21,354 nucleotides of DNA. It comes from Caldifarciminota bacterium UBA3079. GTDB lineage: Bacteria > Hydrothermota > Tepidihabitantia > Tepidihabitantales > Tepidihabitantaceae. The notes below the pieces were generated by a model that saw nothing but the letters and a program-made list of their open reading frames with translations, made no database searches and was not told where the DNA came from. The translations under genes and the position numbers were made by a program. Where the stretch lies: the NCBI GenBank assembly GCA_002366635.1, contig DFBN01000017.1:7388-28741 (forward strand), in the 5' to 3' direction. Positions 15,662-21,354 of the stretch are shown here, one piece after another (the first letter of the stretch is position 1; every line of letters begins with the position of its first letter).

Positions 15662-17461
15662 TTGACTGAAGAATCCAACAAAACCGATGCATTTATTGCC
15701 TCAGGCATGGGCCTGCTTGTGCTGTCAGGCTATCTTATCTGCCTTTGCCACCTAATCGGGCCCGGTGATTCTGCCGAGCTCACCCTGGCCGCACTCAAAC
15801 TCGGGATTGCCCATCCGCCCGGCTACCCGCTCTTCACCTGGCTTGGCAGGATTGCAACATTTATCCCCCTGAGTGAACCGGCCTTTGCCACAAATCTCCT
15901 GACCGCACTCATCGGCGCAGCAGCGATTTCTTTTCTGTATCTCGCCGCACGAATATCACCGATTTCCCGAATCGGCTCAATTGTAACATCCCTTTGCTTC
16001 GGATTCTCAGCAACATTCTGGCAAAATGCAACCAGCCATGAGGTTTATACCCTGACCATGCTCTTCCTGGCCCTACTCATATTCTTTTGCATACAGTCCG
16101 GTTCTGGCCGGCCAAAAATGGCAATCGCAGCGGCATTTGTTCTGGGTCTTGCCACAAGCCACCAGCCAACCGCTCTCTTCTGGCTTCCAGGACTGGCATT
16201 ACTTTCCTTCTCCAGACAGAGAAAACCCGGATTAAACCTGATACTCCCTTGCATCCTGCTGTTCCTTCTTGGATTCTCTGCCAGCCTGGGCACACTGATT
16301 CGAGCAACCGCCAGGCCTGAAATCAACTGGGGCAATCCGGTCAACCTGTCTGGTTTCTTCAGGCATATCACTGGCGCTCAATACAACAGCCTGTCATTCG
16401 GTGTAAGCAAAGCAACTGCTCGAACACACCTGTTCAGGTTCCCGCTGCTCTGTGCTTCTGAACTGGGTATACCATCGGTACTATTGAGCCTTACTGGTAT
16501 AGCGACGCTGTTCAGAAGGAATCGTTCCAGTTTAATCGGTTTCCTGCTTATTCTTGCCACAGCATTGTTCGGGATATGCTACAATGTGCCGGATTACAAA
16601 CCTCATCTTCTGCCATCGTTCATGGCAGTTGCATTTCTGGCCGGAGCCGGGACTGATTTCATAATAAACAAGTCCCGAAAATACTGGAAACTGACAGCCC
16701 TGTTTCTTATTATTCTTGGCCCAGGTTTTACCATATTAAACAATCTCCGCCTGAATCTTGAAAACAGAACCACAATCGTCCATGACCTAGGTATTAACCT
16801 GCTTGCCTCTTTGCCTGCCCACGCCGCATTCATTTACGGGTCTGATGTTACTGGCAATGCAGTCCAGTTCCTCCAGGCAAATGAAAATACAAAACCGGAT
16901 GTCTTTCTCATATCCGCGGAAATGCTCTTCTCTTCTACATACTGGAAAACACTGAGACAGAAAATCCCGCTTCCTGACTTCGAAACGGCCCTCCTCCGGG
17001 CCGGAAACAGGCCGAAAGAACAGCGCAAACAACGCTTGGTATCGGTTCTGGCAGAACACCTGATTATTTTGCGGCCGGTTTATCTCGGCACCGGTCTGCT
17101 CACACCGGAATTCTTCCAGGGCCCGCTTGTAGAAAAATTCCAACTGGTTCCGCTCGGCATTGTCAACTGGCTCTTGCCCAAACAGGAAACAACAATTCCC
17201 AAAGACACAATCCTGCACAAGAACCAGGAAGTCTGGAATTCATACAAGCTCAAGTCGCTCAGACGCACATACCGACTTCCAGAATTCCAGAACATCCAGC
17301 TCATCTATGCGAGCAGCCGCAACAACCTCGGAATGTTCTGTCTGGAGCAAGGCTGGCACAAGGAGGCACTTAAGAACCTAAATGCATCCCTGTCCATACC
17401 TGCACCCGAACAGTTCAAGGCGGTCGTGCGCCAGAACCGGCAGAGGGCGATTTCACATTGA
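15662..17461 (+). CDS. DUF2723 membrane protein, probable GT-C glycosyltransferase (first)
   Basis: A 599-residue polytopic protein of the DUF2723 family. The first periplasmic loop has GPGDSAELTL (D36, E39) and LGIAHPPGYPLFTWLGR (H51), the family signature; the acidic pair resembles the catalytic loop of GT-C enzymes. About ten more hydrophobic helices follow up to residue 365, and INWGNPVNLSGFFRHITG lies between them. A soluble C-terminal region ends in a TPR-like unit (NNLGMFCLEQGWHKEALKNL). The eukaryotic relative TMEM260 is a protein O-mannosyltransferase; activity here is inferred. The only start that keeps the N-terminus is TTG at 15662; the first in-frame ATG falls inside the first helix. 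It is divergent from lptF and convergent with a second DUF2723 gene. Confidence 0.87.
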   Translation: MTEESNKTDAFIASGMGLLVLSGYLICLCHLIGPGDSAELTLAALKLGIAHPPGYPLFTWLGRIATFIPLSEPAFATNLLTALIGAAAISFLYLAARISPISRIGSIVTSLCFGFSATFWQNATSHEVYTLTMLFLALLIFFCIQSGSGRPKMAIAAAFVLGLATSHQPTALFWLPGLALLSFSRQRKPGLNLILPCILLFLLGFSASLGTLIRATARPEINWGNPVNLSGFFRHITGAQYNSLSFGVSKATARTHLFRFPLLCASELGIPSVLLSLTGIATLFRRNRSSLIGFLLILATALFGICYNVPDYKPHLLPSFMAVAFLAGAGTDFIINKSRKYWKLTALFLIILGPGFTILNNLRLNLENRTTIVHDLGINLLASLPAHAAFIYGSDVTGNAVQFLQANENTKPDVFLISAEMLFSSTYWKTLRQKIPLPDFETALLRAGNRPKEQRKQRLVSVLAEHLIILRPVYLGTGLLTPEFFQGPLVEKFQLVPLGIVNWLLPKQETTIPKDTILHKNQEVWNSYKLKSLRRTYRLPEFQNIQLIYASSRNNLGMFCLEQGWHKEALKNLNASLSIPAPEQFKAVVRQNRQRAISH

Positions 17462-17510
17462 CTACCGTTCAGATATGCGGAACGATTATTTAAGGATGCC
17501 TTGCTTCAAC

Positions 17511-19241
17511 TTACCGGATTGACTGATACCAGCGGAGCACAGCCTGAGCCTCTTTGTTTCGCGTCCTGGCACGCAATGCCTGAATACGCCGCTGCGCAAA
17601 AAACCCGTAATGCTCCAGATTGGCCTGGGTGCGCATATCCGACCTCGGGCTCGGCCGCACCTTGAGTTTGGAATAGTTAAACTCCGGCACGATAGTATCA
17701 GTCCGGACCTGGAATAGAATCCCTACCGGCACCCACCGATAAGAACGAAACATCTGCTTTGCGTCCGGGCTCGCATCCCATGCAAATGTTGTATATGCGG
17801 GCCGGTCCGGATTATTGACAGCAAAACTCTCAAGCAATCTTATAAAAGCATGTTGTATCCCGACCTGGTCATGCAGACGACCGTGCTCGAATCGGTCGAG
17901 AAATCCAAGATAGCGCTCAAGCTCAGACCTGGAATTCTTAATCAGCCATGGATACTCCTCAGCAAGATAATTGAAATACCAAGAACGGCGGACCAACTCT
18001 TTATCAATGATGCACACATCCGGCCTCACATACTCAACATGCTGAAGATAGAAAACCGGTGCGTGCAAATCCCACCAGTCGGTCATGATAATGGCATTCT
18101 TTTCAGCCGAAGCCAGGGTATTCATTGCTTGATCATATGCCACATAATCGCCTCTTCTGCTCGCACCGGAGAAATTAAAGACCAGTGCCAGGACACCGGG
18201 CACCCACAAGAGATGCCGCCACCTGCCGACACGCCGGGCAATACCGTCCAGCCCGACTGCGCAGAAGACGGCCAGAGCCAGAATACCGGGTATATAATAT
18301 GCCTCAATATCCGGAATGCTGTAGTTGATTGCGTAAAGAAAAGAAAGCAATGCAGTCACACCAAGACCGATCGCCAGGTTGCGCCTGAGCCTGAAAAGCC
18401 GGAAAGCACCATAGAATACTACCGGCACCAGGACATAAACAAAGCTGCGTGCAAGAAGCAGTAGTCCTTTGCCCGCATTCTCCATGACCTCTGAGAAAGG
18501 CAGGGAAAACATCCAGACCTGATACTGCTTTCCTGTTACATGCCAGAAGAATCGCTCGAGGTTCACGGGATTGCCCCAGGCAAGAAGCGGCCCGGCCCTT
18601 GCCCTGAGCACAAGAAACAGATAAGGCGAAAGCCCGAGCATAAACAAAAGAACCATCGCAGGAACCCTTCTGCGCACATACTTTCCCTCTTCCAGAACCA
18701 GAGCCAGACCTGCACCCAGGATAACGCTCACAGCAGACATATGATTAGTGAGCACCAGACCTGCAGCATATCCGAAAAGAAGCAGATAGCGCCTTGCTAC
18801 TGTAATCCAGACCAGAACCGCAAGCACCAGAGTGAATGCATAAACCTCAACATCAACACTCACTGACCATACCGTATGGGAAAATGCAAGAACCAATGCA
18901 GTGCCGAACCCCGCGGCCATTCCAACACCCATAAATCTCAGCAGCAGAAAAAACAGTCCGATTCCTGCTGCTCCAAACACCGCACTCAAACCTGCCGTCC
19001 TGTTCGCTACACTCCCTACAGGAACGATGCTTGAAAGATGCCCGATAATAGTATATAAAGGATAACCGGTCGGGTGCAGAATATTCAGGAAATAACAGCC
19101 TGTAGCCAGCTCACCCGAATCAATCAAACCTACAGTCGGTGCCATTGTATACAAATACACCGCAAGCACAAAAGGGAAAAGAAGCCAATAACCACGGCTC
19201 ACAACCTTCAGAATACGACCATAAGATATGGTGTCAAACAA
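17511..19241 (-). CDS. DUF2723 membrane protein, probable GT-C glycosyltransferase (second)
   Basis: A 576-residue paralogue of the preceding gene, sharing DSGEL (D41, E44), ILHPTGYPLY (H56) and LAWGNPVNLERFFWHVTG; outside these motifs the two are quite different. About ten membrane helices reach residue 345, followed by a soluble domain of about 220 residues without clear TPRs. The likely reaction is transfer of a lipid-linked sugar on the periplasmic side; this is inferred from the GT-C-like loop, and the acceptor is unknown. The start is uncertain: TTG 19241 gives the longest N-terminus but has no ribosome site, while GTG 19202 follows AAGG and keeps all helices. Only 49 bases separate its stop from that of the converging paralogue. 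Confidence 0.87.
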   Translation of the reverse strand: MFDTISYGRILKVVSRGYWLLFPFVLAVYLYTMAPTVGLIDSGELATGCYFLNILHPTGYPLYTIIGHLSSIVPVGSVANRTAGLSAVFGAAGIGLFFLLLRFMGVGMAAGFGTALVLAFSHTVWSVSVDVEVYAFTLVLAVLVWITVARRYLLLFGYAAGLVLTNHMSAVSVILGAGLALVLEEGKYVRRRVPAMVLLFMLGLSPYLFLVLRARAGPLLAWGNPVNLERFFWHVTGKQYQVWMFSLPFSEVMENAGKGLLLLARSFVYVLVPVVFYGAFRLFRLRRNLAIGLGVTALLSFLYAINYSIPDIEAYYIPGILALAVFCAVGLDGIARRVGRWRHLLWVPGVLALVFNFSGASRRGDYVAYDQAMNTLASAEKNAIIMTDWWDLHAPVFYLQHVEYVRPDVCIIDKELVRRSWYFNYLAEEYPWLIKNSRSELERYLGFLDRFEHGRLHDQVGIQHAFIRLLESFAVNNPDRPAYTTFAWDASPDAKQMFRSYRWVPVGILFQVRTDTIVPEFNYSKLKVRPSPRSDMRTQANLEHYGFFAQRRIQALRARTRNKEAQAVLRWYQSIR

Positions 19242-19244
19242 GGA

Positions 19245-19286
19245 TGCCGCTACGCGGCAGACTTCTATGAAAGGAGTCTTCCTTTC
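19245..19286. other. Two adjacent perfect hairpins upstream of the second DUF2723 gene
   Basis: TGCCGC-TAC-GCGGCA (19245-19259) and GAAAGGA-GTCT-TCCTTTC (19269-19286) lie 9 bases apart; a weaker CCGA/TCGG pair follows at 19286-19299. They fall in the 168-base gap between the divergent genes, immediately before the TTG start. On the minus strand they would be in the 5' leader. No T-run follows, so they are not ordinary terminators. A leader structure or a remnant of a short interspersed element is possible. Confidence 0.4.
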
Positions 19287-19354
19287 CGACTGGGTTCGGG
19301 CTCAGCGCCGTCCTCGGATGATTTCCTGACAGACCCAGGCAGTTCGGCTTACGC

Positions 19355-19382
19355 TTGACAATGTCCGAGTGAACCCTAAAAT
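19355..19382 (+). promoter_or_regulatory. Promoter of the secreted-protein gene at 19410
   Basis: TTGACA (19355-19360), 16 bases, TAAAAT (19377-19382): a full -35 and five of six -10 bases. The predicted start near 19389 gives a leader of about 20 bases holding the GGAGG ribosome site. Confidence 0.7.
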
Positions 19383-19409
19383 TTAATAGGCGTAAATATA
19401 GGAGGTTAT

Positions 19410-20852
19410 ATAAAGAGTTTATTTGTATTTTTCACCATCGGGGCTGTGCTGATGCTTGCCAGCCCGGTTCCGGGCCACAACCTTCGGATTGATGCCCGTG
19501 AAATCCCGCTTGTGATTGACACCTATGGCCGGTTCCAGCAGAACACAAGCCTTTTCATGTGGACTCCGTTCGATTCGACAAAACAGGTCTGGGACCTAAC
19601 AAACTATCCTGCAGGGCTCTGGACAAAAGTAGGGCTGCGCGATTATACAGAAGGCCGCCCCCCGGCTCCCGACTCAATGGAAGACGACCCGCCCGACCCG
19701 GATATCTGCGAAATGGACACCTTGGGTGACAACTCTGAGCAATGGGTTTACTTGTATAAGACCGACTTCGGACTCTACACCGATGGCATTGGCTTCTCCC
19801 AGCAGACCTCCCGTTTCATCGGCAACTACCGGCCTGACGGCGTAACTTATACTACCCCGATGTATTATGGTGCCGGCTGGATGAGCGCAATTTCCTGGCA
19901 GTATGAAATCATCCCTGGTATCCCGTATGTCGCCAATGAACAGCATATCAAACATATTGTAGCCAAAGGCAAAGTCAAAGTCCCGATGTCAGGCGATTAC
20001 TACTGGCCCTGCCTTGTCATCAAAGACCATATGTCATATTCAGACAATATGAGCAGGAGTGACTCCCGCTGGATATATGAATGGGTCGTGCCCGGACATT
20101 TCCTCGGGGCCAATGGTGTGGCCGCGGCCATGAGCCAGAACGGTGCTTCCCCGGACTTCATCAATGTTGACAAAATGTTCAAAATCTTCCAGGCCGATAT
20201 CCCGGACTGGGACATCATCCCGCCGGAATTCTCCGATACCCGACAGTGGCCTGACACCAATTATGCCGGGCCTTATGTAGTCTGGTCAAATATCACCGAC
20301 GACGATGCGGTCGGTGCTGAATCGCTATTCTACCGGGTTGACCAGGATACCTGGCTTTCGGTCGGCCCGGACTCGTCATACAGCTCCACATACTATTTTA
20401 CAATCCCCCAAGTAACAATACCGGCGCAAATAGACTACTATATTTGGGCCGAGGATGAGTTCTGTGTAGACGAAGATATTGACTTCTGGACAACCTGGCC
20501 GGTCTGCTCGCCTGAAAGCACAATGATAACATTCCGCATCACCAGTTCGGGCATGAACAGCAGAACAGAACCTGCACCTGAAAAACCATTAAGCGTTTAT
20601 CCAAACCCGTTTAAGCGCATGACAAAATTCACCCTTTCCCATCCAGGCACCGACCACGCCACAGTCAGAATTTTCTCCTGCACCGGACAACTGGTCCGTA
20701 CCCTTACCCTTGAACCCTTGAACCCTGGAACCCTTGATGCCGTTTGGGACGGCTGTGACCAGAACGGCATAAAGCTTCCTGCGGCAGCGTATATGTTCCG
20801 CGTTCAAGCCCCGGGATATACTGAAACCGGCAAGCTACTGTTCAAACATTAG
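19410..20852 (+). CDS. Large secreted protein with sorting domain; apparent AUA start
   Basis: Read from ATA at 19410, the frame encodes 480 residues beginning (M)KSLFVFFTIGAVLMLASPVPG, a complete signal peptide. The central part (about 25-385) is acidic, rich in Trp, Tyr and Asp, and matches no family I recognise. The last 85 residues are a sorting domain: LSVYPNPFKRMTKFTL, VRIFSCTGQLVRTL, VWDGCDQNGIKLPAAAYMF and a final TGKLLFKH. GGAGG (19401-19405) lies 4 bases before ATA, the same distance as GGAGG to ATG at 7448. No ATG, GTG or TTG occurs in frame between the upstream stop (19377) and GTG 19446, which would cut the signal peptide in half. Export and surface anchoring are inferred. It is followed after 10 bases by the kinase-family gene. 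Confidence 0.82.
   Translation: MKSLFVFFTIGAVLMLASPVPGHNLRIDAREIPLVIDTYGRFQQNTSLFMWTPFDSTKQVWDLTNYPAGLWTKVGLRDYTEGRPPAPDSMEDDPPDPDICEMDTLGDNSEQWVYLYKTDFGLYTDGIGFSQQTSRFIGNYRPDGVTYTTPMYYGAGWMSAISWQYEIIPGIPYVANEQHIKHIVAKGKVKVPMSGDYYWPCLVIKDHMSYSDNMSRSDSRWIYEWVVPGHFLGANGVAAAMSQNGASPDFINVDKMFKIFQADIPDWDIIPPEFSDTRQWPDTNYAGPYVVWSNITDDDAVGAESLFYRVDQDTWLSVGPDSSYSSTYYFTIPQVTIPAQIDYYIWAEDEFCVDEDIDFWTTWPVCSPESTMITFRITSSGMNSRTEPAPEKPLSVYPNPFKRMTKFTLSHPGTDHATVRIFSCTGQLVRTLTLEPLNPGTLDAVWDGCDQNGIKLPAAAYMFRVQAPGYTETGKLLFKH
20706..20737. repeat. Four tandem octamers inside the coding sequence
   Basis: ACCCTTGA occurs at 20706, 20714 and 20730, with ACCCTGGA at 20722: four units in exact register. They encode the loop before VWDGCDQNG in the sorting domain (EPLNPGTLD), where family members vary in length. 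Confidence 0.7.
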
Positions 20853-20862
20853 AACAAGAAAC

Positions 20863-21345
20863 ATGGAACTGAAACAAATCAAACTGGAAAAGCCCGAAGA
20901 CACAAACCTGATTCTTGGCCAGACCCATTTCATCAAATCAGTCGAAGACATCTATGAAGCGATGGTGAATGCAGTTCCCGGTATCAAATTCGGCCTTGCA
21001 TTCTGCGAAGCATCGGGCCCCTGCCTTATCCGCCGGACCGGCAATGACAAAGGGCTTGAGCAACTCGCAACAAAAAATGCCCAGGCACTCGGCGCAGGAC
21101 ACAGCTTTATTATCATCATGCGCAACGCCTTTCCGGTAAATGTCCTGCCCCAGCTCAAAATGGTCCCGGAAATATGCAATATCTTCTGTGCCAGTTCCAA
21201 CCCGGTCACAGTAATTATTGCCGAGAACGAAACCGGCCGCGGCATCCTGGGCGTGATTGACGGTGAAAAACCCAAAGGTATCGAGGCCGAAAAAGACCAG
21301 GAAAACCGCAAAGCATTCCTGCGCAAAATCGGATACAAACAATAA
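20863..21345 (+). CDS. Adenosine-specific kinase family protein
   Basis: A complete 160-residue protein of the adenosine-specific kinase family (PF04008), which is widespread in archaea and anaerobic bacteria. Diagnostic blocks are LILGQTHFIKSVEDIYEAM, VPGIKFGLAFCEASGPCL, GAGHSFIIIMRNAFPVNVL, CNIFCASSNPV and ETGRGILGVIDG. Structural work on an archaeal member suggested adenosine and nucleotide binding; the physiological reaction is poorly established. No signal peptide, so cytoplasmic. ATG 20863 is 10 bases after the secreted protein's stop with no clear ribosome site, so it may depend on translation of the upstream gene. A functional link between the two is not evident. Confidence 0.93.
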   Translation: MELKQIKLEKPEDTNLILGQTHFIKSVEDIYEAMVNAVPGIKFGLAFCEASGPCLIRRTGNDKGLEQLATKNAQALGAGHSFIIIMRNAFPVNVLPQLKMVPEICNIFCASSNPVTVIIAENETGRGILGVIDGEKPKGIEAEKDQENRKAFLRKIGYKQ

Positions 21346-21354
21346 TTCTTTCCT

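Noticed and set aside
17462..17510. Hairpin CGTTC-N9-GAACG (17466-17484) as a bidirectional terminator between the DUF2723 genes
   Set aside because: Only 5-bp arms, a large loop and a broken T-run (ATTATTT); too weak to call.
1..21354. CRISPR array, insertion sequence or prophage
   Set aside because: No regularly spaced repeats, transposase, integrase or phage structural genes are visible.

Overview
The window looks like a piece of a Gram-negative, anaerobic or microaerophilic bacterial chromosome of roughly even base composition. The best guess is an uncultivated lineage of the FCB-like radiation (for example WOR-3/Stahlbacteria). This is inferred from four things: LPS-export genes (lptE, lptF, lptG), an oxygen-detoxification cluster typical of anaerobes (rubrerythrin, 2Fe superoxide reductase, flavodiiron protein), several secreted proteins ending in a type-IX-secretion/FlgD-like C-terminal sorting domain, and DUF2723 membrane proteins. 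The sequence alone does not settle the taxonomy.

Layout. (1) 1-1660, minus strand: rbr, dfx and a flavodiiron protein that runs off the left edge. (2) 1791-4404, plus strand: secG and rplU overlapping, then two secreted proteins with sorting domains and a small basic protein with three helix-turn-helix motifs. (3) 4410-4483, minus: tRNA-Val(CAC) with its own promoter. (4) 4527-7448, minus: a membrane-anchored TPR protein and, upstream of it, a frameshifted and internally shortened Kelch/sorting-domain gene. (5) 7584-12581, plus: lptE, rlmD-type rRNA methyltransferase, YtcJ-like amidohydrolase and polX in one tight operon. (6) 15545-12582, minus: lptF, lptG and a secreted alpha/beta hydrolase, all overlapping. 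(7) 15662-19241: two DUF2723 membrane proteins facing each other tail to tail. (8) 19410-21345, plus: a large secreted sorting-domain protein that appears to start at AUA, then an adenosine-specific kinase family protein.

How it fits together. Most of the window serves the cell envelope: Sec translocation (secG), LPS transport to the outer membrane (lptE, lptF, lptG), exported proteins with C-terminal sorting domains, and two GT-C-type DUF2723 proteins that may glycosylate exported proteins. The rest is oxidative stress defence, ribosome parts and rRNA modification, and a repair polymerase.

The least expected signals are regulatory. Seven promoter-like sites all have TTGAC(A/T), exactly 16 bases, then a -10-like hexamer. 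At lptE and lptF the predicted transcript starts essentially at the start codon, suggesting leaderless mRNAs. One secreted-protein gene has a strong Shine-Dalgarno sequence and a full signal peptide but ATA where ATG is expected. Two sorting-domain genes look as if their internal repeats have been deleted or collapsed.
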